Shown: positions 33,237 to 42,058 of the stretch, piece by piece
Layout of the letters: each line of letters opens with the position of its first letter
Numbering within the stretch: the first letter of the stretch is position 1
Assembly (NCBI RefSeq): GCF_039871655.1
Contig: NZ_JBDPLZ010000006.1
Coordinates: 1-64,000 of the forward strand
DNA from: Actinocorallia sp039871655
GTDB taxonomy: Bacteria > Actinomycetota > Actinomycetes > Streptosporangiales > Streptosporangiaceae
DNA length: 64,000 nt
Reading direction: 5' to 3'
Notes under the pieces: generated by a model
What the model saw: the letters and a program-made list of their open reading frames with translations, nothing else
The model's database searches: none
What the model was told of the DNA's origin: nothing
Translations under genes and position numbers: made by a program

Positions 33237-33269
33237 GAAGCCCCGGCACGGGGTCCGTGCCGGGGCTTC
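33237..33269. terminator. Terminator after acyl-CoA dehydrogenase
   Basis: A perfect 13-bp stem (GAAGCCCCGGCAC with GTGCCGGGGCTTC) around a seven-base loop lies about 35 bases beyond the stop of the minus-strand acyl-CoA dehydrogenase gene. Confidence 0.85.
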
Positions 33270-33304
33270 GCGATGACGCGGTCGCCTGGAGGGGGCGAAG
33301 GGGC

Positions 33305-35137
33305 CTAGAAGGCCTCCTCCGGCAGCTCCATGACGTCCAGGGTGACGTTCTCGGCCATCACGCGGTCCGAGGACAGGCGGGGCAGGACGTTCGCGGTGAA
33401 GAACTGCGCCGCGGCGACCTTGCCGGTGTAGAAGTTGCGGTCGGCCTCGGAGAGCTCGCCGCCCAGCTTGCCCAGGGCCACCTCGGCCTGGCGCAGCAGC
33501 AGCCACGCCACGACGGTGTCGCCGAGGGCCATCAGCAGCCGGGTGGTGTTCAGCCCGATCTTGTAGAGCTCCTTGGGGTTCTCCATCGAGCCGAGCGCGC
33601 AGTTGACCATCGTGCCGATGATGCCCTCGGTGTCGGCCACGGCCTGGGTCAGCAGGGCGCGGTCGTTCTTCAGGCGGCCGTTGCCGGCCTCGGAGGCGGC
33701 GAAGGCCTTGATCTCGTCCAGCAGCACGTTCAGGGTCGCGCCCTGGTCGCGGAGGATCTTACGGAAGAACAGGTCCTGACCCTGGATCGCGGTGGTGCCC
33801 TCGTAGAGGGTGTCGATCTTGGAGTCGCGGATGTACTGCTCGATCGGGTAGTCCTGCAGGAAGCCCGAGCCGCCCAGGGTCTGCAGGGACTCGGCGCCCA
33901 GCAGCGCGTAGGAGCGCTCGGAGCCGAAGCCCTTGACGATCGGGAGGAGAAGGTCGTTCATCTTCTCCGCCTGGACGTCGTGGCGGCCCTCGTGCTGGGC
34001 GATCGCGACGGCGTCCTGGTAGGTCGCGGTCAGCAGGACCAGCGCGCGCATGCCCTCGGCGTAGGCCTTCTGGGTGATGAGCGAGCGGCGGACGTCCGGG
34101 TGGTGGGTGATGGTGACGCGCGGGGCGGTCTTGTCGGCCATCTGGGTCATGTCGGCGCCCTGGACGCGCTCCTTGGCGTACTCCAGCGCGTTCAGGTAGC
34201 CCGTCGACAGCGTCGCGATGGCCTTGGTGCCGACCATCATGCGGGCGTACTCGATGACCAGGAACATCTGGCGGATGCCGTCGTGCTTGTCGCCGACCAG
34301 CCAGCCGACCGCCGGGTGCTTCTCGCCGAAGGTGAGCTCGCAGGTCGTGGAGACCTTGAGGCCCATCTTCTTCTCGACGTTGGTCACGTAGGCGCCGTTG
34401 CGCTCGCCGAGCTCGCCGGTCTCCAGGTCCACGTGGTACTTGGGCACCAGGAACAGGGAAAGGCCCTTGGTGCCGGGGCCGGCGCCCTCGGGGCGGGCCA
34501 GCACCAGGTGGTAGATGTTCTCGGACATGTCGTGCTCGGCCGAGGTGATGAAGCGCTTCACGCCCTCGATGTGCCAGGAGCCGTCGGGCTGCTGGACCGC
34601 CTTGGTGCGGCCGGCGCCGACGTCGGAGCCCGCGTCGGGCTCGGTCAGCACCATGGTGGCGCCCCACTGCCGGTCGACGGCGTGCTGGGCGAACTTCCTC
34701 TGGTCCTCGTTGCCCTCGTTGAAGAGGATCTGGGCGAAGCCCGGGCCGGAGGAGAACATGTAGATGGCCGGGTTGGCGCCCAGGACCTGCTCGGCCACCG
34801 CCCACACCAGGGAGCGCGGGGCCTGGGAGCCGCCGAGTTCGGGGCCGAGGTCCAGGCGGAACCACTCGGCGTCCATCCACGCCTTGAAGGACTTCTTGAA
34901 CGACTCCGGCATCTTCACCTCGCCGGTGGCCGGGTCGAACTTCGGCGGGTTGCGGTCCGCGTCCTCGAAGGACTCCGCCACCGGGCCGGTCGTCAGCCGC
35001 GTGACCTCGTCGAGGATGCTCCGTACGGTGTCCTCGTCCATGTCCTCATAAGGACCCTTGCCGAGGACCTCCTGGCGGTTGAACACCTCGAAGAGGTTGA
35101 ACTCGATGTCCCGAAGGTTGGCCTTGTAGTGCCCCAT
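33305..35137 (-). CDS. Acyl-CoA dehydrogenase, long form (FadE5-like)
   Basis: This 610-residue flavoprotein catalyses the first step of fatty-acid beta-oxidation, forming a trans-2-enoyl-CoA. The length exceeds the classical ~380 residues, as in FadE5-type enzymes, which add a C-terminal helical domain. Recognisable motifs are MVLTEPDAGSDVGAGRT (FAD/substrate), RFITSAEHDMSENIYHLVLAR, and IRDSKIDTLYEGTTAIQGQDLFFRKI, with a Glu in EGTTAIQ. A strong terminator follows. The roughly 240 bases upstream contain no gene and presumably serve as promoter. Confidence 0.93.
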   Translation of the reverse strand: MGHYKANLRDIEFNLFEVFNRQEVLGKGPYEDMDEDTVRSILDEVTRLTTGPVAESFEDADRNPPKFDPATGEVKMPESFKKSFKAWMDAEWFRLDLGPELGGSQAPRSLVWAVAEQVLGANPAIYMFSSGPGFAQILFNEGNEDQRKFAQHAVDRQWGATMVLTEPDAGSDVGAGRTKAVQQPDGSWHIEGVKRFITSAEHDMSENIYHLVLARPEGAGPGTKGLSLFLVPKYHVDLETGELGERNGAYVTNVEKKMGLKVSTTCELTFGEKHPAVGWLVGDKHDGIRQMFLVIEYARMMVGTKAIATLSTGYLNALEYAKERVQGADMTQMADKTAPRVTITHHPDVRRSLITQKAYAEGMRALVLLTATYQDAVAIAQHEGRHDVQAEKMNDLLLPIVKGFGSERSYALLGAESLQTLGGSGFLQDYPIEQYIRDSKIDTLYEGTTAIQGQDLFFRKILRDQGATLNVLLDEIKAFAASEAGNGRLKNDRALLTQAVADTEGIIGTMVNCALGSMENPKELYKIGLNTTRLLMALGDTVVAWLLLRQAEVALGKLGGELSEADRNFYTGKVAAAQFFTANVLPRLSSDRVMAENVTLDVMELPEEAF

Positions 35138-35375
35138 GGGTGAGACCCCGTCTTACTCGGCGGGTTGCCGCGCACCCCGCGTCTACCGGTTAGTAACTAA
35201 CGATGATGCTACCCGCCGGTAACTGTGACAAGCCTTCAGGGTGCCCGACCAGAGTGTGACTCATACCACATATTTGTAAAAGATCATAACGGAACGTCCG
35301 GCTCCTCTCACACGACTAAGAGGAGTATCGACTGGTCACCCCAGTCGCGTTCAGCCTCAAAGGAGAGACGGAAAA

Positions 35376-36158
35376 GTGGTCTTCAAGAAGCTCCTCAGCG
35401 CCTTCGGAGTCGGCGGCCCTTCAATCGAGACGATCCTGAGGGACTCGAACGTCAGGCCCGGTGGGATCGTCGTCGGCGACATCCATCTGACGGGCGGTGA
35501 GGGCACCGCCGAGATCCTCGGCATCAACGTGGCCCTCGTCACCCGGGTCGAGGTGGAGAGCGGCGACAACGAGTACGCCCAGAACGAGAAGTACGCCAAG
35601 GCCCACCTCTCCGGGGCGTTCCAGCTCCAGCCGGGCGTGCGCCACAGCTTCCCGTTCCAGCTGGAGGTGCCGTGGGAGACCCCGATCACCCACATGTACG
35701 GCCAGCCCCTGCGCGGCACCACCGTCGGCGTCGCCACCGAGCTCGAGGTCGCGCGCGCCATCGACGCCACCGACCTCGACCCCATCGCGGTGCACCCGCT
35801 GCCCGCCCAGGAGCGCATCCTCGCCGCCTTCTCCAACCTCGGCTTCCACTTCCGGAACGCCGACTGCGAGAAGGGCCGCATCTACGGGGTCACCCAGCTG
35901 CTGCCCTTCTACCAGGAGATCGAGTTCTACCCGGGCGGCCGCTACTCCCAGCACTTCAAGCAGCTGGAAGTGACCTTCGTCAGCAACCCCCATACCACCG
36001 AGGTCATCCTCGAACTGGACAAGCGGACGATGTTCGGGAACAGTCACGACACGTTCAGCCGCTTCACCGTGCCGAACACCGGATTCGAGAACACCAACTG
36101 GGAGCAGGAGATCGACTCCTTCCTCCAGCAGGCCGGCCGCAAGCGGGGTTTCTACTAA
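35376..36158 (+). CDS. spo0M: Spo0M-type sporulation-control protein
   Basis: This 260-residue protein matches Spo0M: MVFKKLLSAFGVGGPSIETILRDSNVRPGGIVVGDIHLTGGEGTAEI starts an arrestin-like beta-sandwich, and the C-terminus ends with EQEIDSFLQQAGRKRGFY. Spo0M influences sporulation in Bacillus by an unclear route. The GTG start has an AAAGGAGAG ribosome site. The next gene begins about 25 bases after its stop in the same frame, so the two are probably co-translated. Its presence fits a spore-forming actinomycete. Confidence 0.92.
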   Translation: MVFKKLLSAFGVGGPSIETILRDSNVRPGGIVVGDIHLTGGEGTAEILGINVALVTRVEVESGDNEYAQNEKYAKAHLSGAFQLQPGVRHSFPFQLEVPWETPITHMYGQPLRGTTVGVATELEVARAIDATDLDPIAVHPLPAQERILAAFSNLGFHFRNADCEKGRIYGVTQLLPFYQEIEFYPGGRYSQHFKQLEVTFVSNPHTTEVILELDKRTMFGNSHDTFSRFTVPNTGFENTNWEQEIDSFLQQAGRKRGFY

Positions 36159-36182
36159 GCCGAACGCGACCTGGAGCACGAA

Positions 36183-37601
36183 CTGAACACCGCCGAGCAG
36201 CGACTGTGGGACGCCTATTCCCGAGGCGTCCCGGTGGATCTGACCGACGAGCCCGACGACCGCGTGTCCGCCTCCGTGATCGCCCGGCTCCTGCTCGGCG
36301 GGAACGAGGCCGAGAAGGGGTTCGTCCCGGCGGTCCGGTTGCGGGGGGCGCACGTGACCGGCTGCCTGGACGTCTCCGGCGGTGACGTCGAGTGCGAGCT
36401 GCGGCTGGAGAAGTGCGTCTTGGACGAGGCGCCGCGCTTCGGCAACGCCCGCACCCGCCAATTGCGCTTCGCCGACTGCGTCATGCCCGGATTCGACGGG
36501 GGCGGGCTGCGCGCCGACGGGTACGTCAGCCTCTCCGGCTCGGTCATCGAGGGACAGGTCAAGCTGGTGCGGGCCCAGCTGCTCGGCGGGTTCCGGATGA
36601 ACGGCACGAAGATCACCGCGCGGGACGACAGGTACGCGTTCTTCTCCGGGGCGCTGCTCGTGGAGGCGGGCATGTTCGCCCGGAACGCCGAGGTCACCGG
36701 CGGGATGCGGATGACCGGCGCCCGGCTGGCAGGCGGGCTCTTCATGGAGGGTGCCCGGCTGTCCAACCCCGGGCGCCTCGCCCTGGACGGACAGAACATC
36801 ACGGTGTCCGACGCGATGGAGTGCGGCCAGGGGTTCCAGGCGGAGGGCACCGTCAAGCTCCGGGGGGCGCGGATCGACGGAACGCTCTCGTTCGACCGGG
36901 CGGGGGCGCTGCGGGCTCCGGGCAGGGTCGCGCTCCAGCTCAGCCACGCCGACGTCGGCGAGCTGATCCTCACCCCGTCCGAGCCGATCGAGGGCATCGT
37001 CTCGATGACCTACGCCAGGTTCGGGGTCCTGCTCGACAATCCGGACTTCTGGCCGGAGCAGCTCAGGCTGACCGGGGCGACCTACGAGTCGCTGCGCGGC
37101 GGGGGCGTCACCCGGCGCGTCGACTGGGTGAGCCGGGACCCCGAGGGATTCAGACCTCAGCCGTACGAGCAGCTCGCCGCCTGGTACCTCAAGGACGGCA
37201 ATGAGCACCTGGCGCGGCGCACCCAGCTGCTGAAGATGCGCCGACGCCGCCTGACGCTGCCCTGGCCGTCCAGGGCCTGGAGCGCGCTGCTCGACTACAC
37301 CGTCGGCTACGGCTACCGGCCCTGGCTGGTCTTCGGCTGGCTCACCACGATCGTCGTCCTCGGCACGGTCGTGTTCAGCCGGGTGCATCCCCGGCCGATC
37401 AAGGAGCCGGCGGAGCGCCCGGACTTCAACGCGCTGGCCTACGTGATCGACCTGCTGATCCCGATCGGCGCGTTCGGGCAGCGGGAGGCCTGGGACGCGG
37501 TGGGGTGGACCCAGTGGCTGGCGTACGGAATCATCGCGACCGGGTGGATTCTCGCCACCGCGCTGATCGCCGGGGTGACACGCGTGCTGCGGCCCAACTG
37601 A
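36183..37601 (+). CDS. Membrane-associated 'oxidoreductase' paralogue, probable CTG start
   Basis: This 472-residue paralogue of the protein at 27570 has repeated LRGAHVTG, MTGARLAGGLFMEGARL and LRGARIDGTLSF units and about three C-terminal membrane helices. The first ordinary start codon in this frame is the GTG at 36234. That start would remove the family-conserved N-terminal TAEQRLWDAYSRG, which is open back to the spo0M stop. A CTG at 36183 lies seven bases after GGAG and restores the conserved start, so non-canonical initiation coupled to spo0M is likely. Function is unknown; the beta-helix may act as a scaffold. Confidence 0.7.
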   Translation: MNTAEQRLWDAYSRGVPVDLTDEPDDRVSASVIARLLLGGNEAEKGFVPAVRLRGAHVTGCLDVSGGDVECELRLEKCVLDEAPRFGNARTRQLRFADCVMPGFDGGGLRADGYVSLSGSVIEGQVKLVRAQLLGGFRMNGTKITARDDRYAFFSGALLVEAGMFARNAEVTGGMRMTGARLAGGLFMEGARLSNPGRLALDGQNITVSDAMECGQGFQAEGTVKLRGARIDGTLSFDRAGALRAPGRVALQLSHADVGELILTPSEPIEGIVSMTYARFGVLLDNPDFWPEQLRLTGATYESLRGGGVTRRVDWVSRDPEGFRPQPYEQLAAWYLKDGNEHLARRTQLLKMRRRRLTLPWPSRAWSALLDYTVGYGYRPWLVFGWLTTIVVLGTVVFSRVHPRPIKEPAERPDFNALAYVIDLLIPIGAFGQREAWDAVGWTQWLAYGIIATGWILATALIAGVTRVLRPN

Positions 37602-37630
37602 GCAGGATCGGACCGACAGGGGGCTTGAGG

Positions 37631-38380
37631 ATGGGAACGTATCTGATCACCGGGGCCACCGGGGGCATCGGGCTGGCCACCGCGGAGCTGCTGCGCGAGC
37701 ACGGGCACGATCTGATCCTCTCGGGCCGGTCGCCGGAGCGGCTGGACGCGATCGCCTCCCGGTTCGCCGCCTCCCCCTACGGGCAGACCCAGGGCTGGGC
37801 GCTGCCGCGGCCCGGCGAGGCCCCCTCGGCGGACGGGCACGTCCGGACGGTCCCCCTCGACCTGTCCGAGCCGCGGCGGATCGAGGCCGCGCTGGCCGTG
37901 GCCGACCTGCCTCCGGCGCTGGACGGGGTCGTGCACAGCGCCGGGGTGAGCGAGCTGGGCCGGGTGGCCGAGCAGGAGGCCGACCAGTGGATCGACCAGC
38001 TCATGGTCAACCTGGTGGCCGCCGCCGAGCTGACCAGGCTGCTGCTGCCGTCTCTGCGGGCCGCCTCGGGGCACGTGGTGTTCGTCAACTCCGGGGCGGG
38101 GCTGCGCGCCAACCCCGGCTGGGCCTCGTACGCGGCCAGCAAGCACGGGTTGAAGGCCCTCGCCGACGCGCTGCGGCAGGAGGAGCCGGAGATCCGGGTG
38201 ACGAGCGTCTACCCGGGCCGCACGGCCACCGAGATGCAGCGCAAGGTCCGCGCGCAGGAGGGCCTGCCGTACGACCCGGCCGACTACATCGCCCCCTCGA
38301 CGGTCGCCAGGGCCGTTCTCGGCGCGTTGGAGACCCCGGCCGACGCCGTCGTCACGGACATCTCCGTGCGGCCCAGGTAG
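37631..38380 (+). CDS. Short-chain dehydrogenase/reductase (SDR)
   Basis: This 249-residue SDR has the NAD(P) motif TGATGGIG at the N-terminus, the VHSAGVS segment, a catalytic Ser in VNSGAG and the YxxxK pair in YAASKHG (YAASK). A proline-rich insert lies around residues 50-70. Substrate is unknown. It follows the membrane protein by 29 bases and may be co-transcribed with spo0M. It converges with the rhomboid gene, with only three bases between stops. Confidence 0.88.
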   Translation: MGTYLITGATGGIGLATAELLREHGHDLILSGRSPERLDAIASRFAASPYGQTQGWALPRPGEAPSADGHVRTVPLDLSEPRRIEAALAVADLPPALDGVVHSAGVSELGRVAEQEADQWIDQLMVNLVAAAELTRLLLPSLRAASGHVVFVNSGAGLRANPGWASYAASKHGLKALADALRQEEPEIRVTSVYPGRTATEMQRKVRAQEGLPYDPADYIAPSTVARAVLGALETPADAVVTDISVRPR

Positions 38381-38383
38381 CGG

Positions 38384-39022
38384 TCACGCCCGGTAGGGCA
38401 CCGGGGCCGCCTCCGGGTGCCTGCGGCGGCGCAGGACGAAGGACGCCATCAGGCCTCCGACGAGCCCGAACAGGTGCCCCTGCCAGGAGATCATGCTGTC
38501 GGTGGGCAGCACTCCGTACAGGATGCTCCCGTAGAGGACGAAGGCGGCCACGGCGATCAGGGTGTCGCCGAGGTGCCTTTCGAAGAACCCCCGGCCGAGG
38601 ATGTAGCCGAAGTAGCCGAAGACCAGCAGGCTGGCGCCCAGCGTCTCGGAGTCCGGCGGGCCGGTCAGCCAGACGCCCAGACCGCCGACCACGATGACGA
38701 TCAGGTTCATCAGCACGAACTTGCCCGGTCCGCGGAGCGCGGCGACGAAACCCAGCACCGCGAAGGGCACCGTGTTGGCGATGAGGTGCTCGAAGTTCCC
38801 GTGCAGGAAGGGTGCGCTGAAGATCTGTGGCAGATCGGGAAGGTAGAGGGCGCGGATACCGAAGAGGTCCAGCCAGCCGCCGAGGATGTAGTCGATGGCC
38901 TCCAGCAGCCACATCAACGCCAGCATTCCGCCCACCAGGGCCGCTCCCGACAGGGCGCGGGTGGCCTGGACGGTCAGTTCTCCGGCGGCTTTGCGGCCGA
39001 ATTCCCGGCCTCGGTCACTCAT
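38384..39022 (-). CDS. Rhomboid-family intramembrane serine protease
   Basis: This 212-residue membrane protein has six hydrophobic segments and rhomboid signatures: HGNFEHLIAN (74-83), the nucleophile in LGASLLVFG (Ser131) and the catalytic His183 in SWQGHLFGLVGG. The family cleaves membrane-spanning helices inside the bilayer. The ATG at 39022 precedes a soluble 20-residue N-terminus. It is encoded just downstream of the WhiB gene on the same strand. Substrate is unknown. Confidence 0.88.
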   Translation of the reverse strand: MSDRGREFGRKAAGELTVQATRALSGAALVGGMLALMWLLEAIDYILGGWLDLFGIRALYLPDLPQIFSAPFLHGNFEHLIANTVPFAVLGFVAALRGPGKFVLMNLIVIVVGGLGVWLTGPPDSETLGASLLVFGYFGYILGRGFFERHLGDTLIAVAAFVLYGSILYGVLPTDSMISWQGHLFGLVGGLMASFVLRRRRHPEAAPVPYRA

Positions 39023-39104
39023 CGGGGGAACCTGTCCTATCTGTCGTTTTTCAGGTTAACGACCGATATACCCGATAAGTTCTTAGGTTATCTCCGCGCC
39101 CGCC

Positions 39105-39386
39105 TCACCTGCGGAGATAGCGCCTTTCCTCAGGAGTCGTACCGCCCCACACCCCGGCGGGCTCGCCGGCGCGCAGTGCCCAGTCCAGGCAGTCGGAGGC
39201 CACGGGGCAGCGGTGGCAGATCCGCTTGGCCTCCGCCACCACGTCGCGCCCGGGACCGGCGGTGGAGATGGGATAGAAGATCTCGGGGTCCACACCGTGG
39301 CACTCGGCCAGATCGGTCCAGTGCTCGTCGGTGTCCCTGCGTACTGCGAGTGGGTTCGCCACGTCGCGATACATGGTGGCCTTCAC
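39105..39386 (-). CDS. WhiB-family iron-sulfur transcription factor
   Basis: This 93-residue WhiB-like protein has four cluster-binding cysteines (Cys29, Cys57, Cys60 and Cys66, in AECHG, ICHRCPVASDCL) and the turn motif GVWGG (78-82), then a basic C-terminus. Wbl proteins bind 4Fe-4S and regulate development, redox response or antibiotic resistance, usually with a sigma factor. The GTG at 39386 was chosen because AAGGAGG lies seven bases upstream; another GTG two codons earlier overlaps that site. A double palindrome sits about 40 bases upstream. Which Wbl subclass it is cannot be fixed. Confidence 0.92.
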   Translation of the reverse strand: MKATMYRDVANPLAVRRDTDEHWTDLAECHGVDPEIFYPISTAGPGRDVVAEAKRICHRCPVASDCLDWALRAGEPAGVWGGTTPEERRYLRR

Positions 39387-39422
39387 CGGCACGCCTCCTT
39401 GCGCGTTCCAATGCCACCCAAT

Positions 39423-39447
39423 GTAGTACTACAACTCGTAGTACTAC
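39423..39447. promoter_or_regulatory. Two copies of the palindrome GTAGTACTAC
   Basis: The perfect 10-bp palindrome GTAGTACTAC occurs twice (39423-39432 and 39438-39447) separated by AACTC, 15 bases start to start. It lies between the divergent WhiB and GNAT genes. The symmetric, AT-richer repeats look like a tandem operator. Confidence 0.7.
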
Positions 39448-39509
39448 AACCCGACGTTACAGGTGAGCCCGCGAACAGAGCGTTCCGGACGCCGGATAAC
39501 CTGCGGGCC

Positions 39510-39983
39510 ATGACCAGCCGCAAGCAGCCCGTTTTCCGCGAGGCCACCCGTGCCGATCTCGAGAAGATCGTCCGGCTGCTCGCCGATGACGTGCTGGGCA
39601 GCACCCGCGAGTCCCCCGAGGTCAACGAGCACTACGAGAAGGCCTTCGCCGCGATCGAGGCCGACCCCAACAACCGGCTGATCGTCGCCGACGCCGACGG
39701 CGACGTCATCGGCACCCTCCAGCTCACCTACATCCCGGGTCTCACCTACATGGGCAGCTCCCGCGCCCAGATCGAGGGCGTCCGGGTCGCCGGCGACCTG
39801 CGCGGACGGGGTGTCGGCCACGCCATGCTGCGCTGGGCCATCGAGGAGGCCCGGGCCATGGGCTGCCGGGTCGTGCAGCTCACCAGCGACCGGCAGCGCC
39901 CCGAGGCCATCCGCTTCTACCAGAAGGTCGGCTTCCGACCCTCGCACATGGGACTGCGCTACCACCTGCAGGATATGGACTGA
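39510..39983 (+). CDS. GNAT-family N-acetyltransferase
   Basis: This 157-residue protein has the GNAT fold: REATRADLEKIVRLLADDVLG, the acetyl-CoA binding motif A VRVAGDLRGRGVGHAMLRWAIEEA (RGxGxG type), and QLTSDRQRPEAIRFYQKVGF. The acceptor is unknown. It is divergent from the WhiB gene and may share its double-palindrome control region. The ATG at 39510 is about 60 bases beyond the repeat. Confidence 0.88.
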   Translation: MTSRKQPVFREATRADLEKIVRLLADDVLGSTRESPEVNEHYEKAFAAIEADPNNRLIVADADGDVIGTLQLTYIPGLTYMGSSRAQIEGVRVAGDLRGRGVGHAMLRWAIEEARAMGCRVVQLTSDRQRPEAIRFYQKVGFRPSHMGLRYHLQDMD

Positions 39984-40006
39984 TCGTCCTGTTCTAGTCT
40001 GCCGGA

Positions 40007-40966
40007 ATGCGTGCATTCACGGTAAGAGAACTGGGTTCGATGGAGCCGGTCGAGGTCCCTGACCCGGAGCCGGGGCCGGGGCAGGTCCTGATCGAGGTGG
40101 CCGCGACCGGAGCCAACTACGTGGACGGCCTGTTCCTGCACGGGCGCTACCAGATCAAGCCCCCGCTGCCGTTCGTGCCCGGCGGCGAGATCGCGGGCAC
40201 GGTGAAGGCCCTCGGCCCGGGCGTCGAAGGACCCGTGATCGGCAGCCGCGTGGTCGCGCTGTGCGGCTTCGGCGGCTTCGCCGAGCAGGTCGTGGTGCCC
40301 GCCGCCGCGGCGGTGCCGATCCCCGACGTGCTCGACTTCCCCCGCGCGGCCACCTTCACCCAGTCCTACTGCACCGGGCTGTACGCGCTGCGGACCAGGG
40401 CGGGGCTGCAGGAGGGCGAGACGGTCCTCGTCCTGGGCGCCGGCGGCGGCGTGGGGCTCGCGGCCGTCCAGATCGCCAAGGCGCTGGGCGCCAGGGTGCT
40501 GGCCGGGGCGTCCACCGCCGAGAAGCGCGACACCGCCCTCGCCGCGGGAGCCGACGCCGTCGTGGACACCTCCTCCGAGGACGTCAAGACGGCGGCGCGG
40601 GCCTTCTCCGAAGGCGGGGTGGACGTCGTCTACGACCCGGTCGGCGGGAAGCTCGCCGACCCCGCACTGCGCTCCCTGCGGGACTACGGCCGGTACGCGG
40701 TCATCGGCTTCACCGCAGGAATCCCCTCGATCCCCCTCAACCAGGTGCTGCTGCGCAACCGCTCAGTGGTCGGGGTGGACTGGGCGATCTGGTCCATGAC
40801 CCGGCCGGAACGGCAGGCCGCCCTGCACCGGGAGGCCCTGGACCTGGTGGCCGACGGCAGGCTCGACCCCGTCGCCCCGGCCGTCCGTCCACTGGAGGAG
40901 GCCGGGCAGGTCCTGGACGCCCTGCTGAACCGCCAGGTCACCGGCAAGGTGGCGCTGGTGCCCTAA
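40007..40966 (+). CDS. NADPH:quinone reductase-like MDR oxidoreductase
   Basis: This 319-residue medium-chain dehydrogenase/reductase lacks the zinc-binding cysteines, like quinone reductases. It has the GroES-like N-terminal half (ATGANYVDGLFLHGRY), the NADP motif VLGAGGGVGLAAVQIAK and VYDPVGG. The start lies very close to a TAGTCT hexamer, so a leaderless transcript is possible. Its stop overlaps the stop of the convergent gene by four bases. The natural substrate is unknown. Confidence 0.85.
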   Translation: MRAFTVRELGSMEPVEVPDPEPGPGQVLIEVAATGANYVDGLFLHGRYQIKPPLPFVPGGEIAGTVKALGPGVEGPVIGSRVVALCGFGGFAEQVVVPAAAAVPIPDVLDFPRAATFTQSYCTGLYALRTRAGLQEGETVLVLGAGGGVGLAAVQIAKALGARVLAGASTAEKRDTALAAGADAVVDTSSEDVKTAARAFSEGGVDVVYDPVGGKLADPALRSLRDYGRYAVIGFTAGIPSIPLNQVLLRNRSVVGVDWAIWSMTRPERQAALHREALDLVADGRLDPVAPAVRPLEEAGQVLDALLNRQVTGKVALVP

Positions 40967-41361
40967 CCCGCCCGGTACCCGGCCCGCCATTCCACGCAGC
41001 CGGGCACGTACCCGGCCAGGACCTCGCGGGTGAACCACCCCAGGTCCCAGTCCTCGTCCAGGACCTCCCGCAGCCACCGGTAGGCCAGGGCGGGACCGCC
41101 GCCGGTGAGCCGGAGCTCCACGACGTCGTAGTCGACGTCCTCGTAGGCGTGGAGGAGCTCCAGCTCGTCCGGGGCCAGGCCGCGGATCAGCAGCCCGTCG
41201 GCGACGCCGCCGGCGGCGACCAGCCCGGGGTAGACCCGCCCGGGCAGCGCCGCCACCCGCCAGCCCTCGGCCCGGGCCGGGCTCAACTCCGGCACCCGGC
41301 CGAGCAGGGCGTCGAGGACCTCGGGAAAACGGAGCGTGCCATAGACGAACAGATCGGACAT
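40963..41361 (-). CDS. Gamma-glutamylcyclotransferase-like (AIG2) protein
   Basis: This 132-residue protein has the family start LFVYGTLRFPEVLDALLG and the catalytic-glutamate region LLHAYEDVDYDVVEL (YExxxY), followed by AYRWLREV. Members of this fold cyclise gamma-glutamyl groups or remove amine adducts. Substrate is unknown. The short 5' region faces the GNAT gene at 41398, giving a divergent pair. Confidence 0.8.
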   Translation of the reverse strand: MSDLFVYGTLRFPEVLDALLGRVPELSPARAEGWRVAALPGRVYPGLVAAGGVADGLLIRGLAPDELELLHAYEDVDYDVVELRLTGGGPALAYRWLREVLDEDWDLGWFTREVLAGYVPGCVEWRAGYRAG

Positions 41362-41397
41362 GGCGCTTAAGGTACCGACACGGAGACAGGGGAAACG

Positions 41398-41997
41398 GTG
41401 GCGATTCGCGAGTTCAGGCCAGGCGACGAAGCGGCCGTCTACGACATCTGTCTGCGCACCGGCGCGTCCGGCGAGGACGCCACCCACCTGTACGCCGACC
41501 CGGAGCTGCTCGGCCATGTCTTCGCCGGCCCGTACCTGAGGCTGTGCCCCGAGTTCGCCTCGGTGGTCGACGAGGGGGGCGAGGTCCTCGGCTACATCCT
41601 GGGCGCCCCCGACACCCGCGGGTTCGAGACCCGCTGCGAGGCCGAGTGGTGGCCTCCGCTGCGGGAGCGATACCCCGACCCCGTATCACCGGCGACACCG
41701 GACGAGCGGATGATGCGCGCGATCCACCACTTCCATCCCGCTCCGGACGCCATCGTCGAGGAGTACCCCTCCCACCTGCACATCGACCTGCTCCCTCAGA
41801 CTCAGGGCAAAGGCTACGGACGCAGGCTGATGGAGCGGCTCAGGGACCAGCTCCGCCGGTCGGGTTCGCCCGGCCTCCACCTGGGCGTCTCCCCCGCCAA
41901 CACCCGGGCCGTCGGCTTCTACGAGGCGCTGGGCCTCACCCGGGTGATCGAGGACGAGCACGTCGTCTGGATGGCCGAACGGCTCGCCGGCGGCTGA
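41398..41997 (+). CDS. GNAT-family N-acetyltransferase (OGA-like)
   Basis: This 199-residue GNAT has an unusual long segment between its first strands (GDEAAVYDICLRTGASGEDATHLYADPELLGHVFAGPYL). It then has the acetyl-CoA motif LLPQTQGKGYGRRLMERL (QGxGxG) and SPANTRAVGFYEALG. The arrangement resembles the pseudo-acetyltransferase domain of O-GlcNAcase-like proteins. It starts with GTG. Acceptor substrate is unknown. Confidence 0.85.
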   Translation: MAIREFRPGDEAAVYDICLRTGASGEDATHLYADPELLGHVFAGPYLRLCPEFASVVDEGGEVLGYILGAPDTRGFETRCEAEWWPPLRERYPDPVSPATPDERMMRAIHHFHPAPDAIVEEYPSHLHIDLLPQTQGKGYGRRLMERLRDQLRRSGSPGLHLGVSPANTRAVGFYEALGLTRVIEDEHVVWMAERLAGG

Positions 41998-42058
41998 ACG
42001 CGCGCTGACGATCCACAGGCTGTTCACAGCGGGTGACGATCAGTGCGACCCTCGGAGC

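Noticed and set aside
32594..35143. 849-codon plus-strand frame over the acyl-CoA dehydrogenase
   Set aside because: It is an antisense shadow of a well-supported acyl-CoA dehydrogenase, with Val/Leu/Gly/Asp-rich low-complexity translation.
38827..39078. Short plus-strand frame near the rhomboid 5' end
   Set aside because: It is antisense to the rhomboid N-terminus and has no supporting motif or ribosome site.
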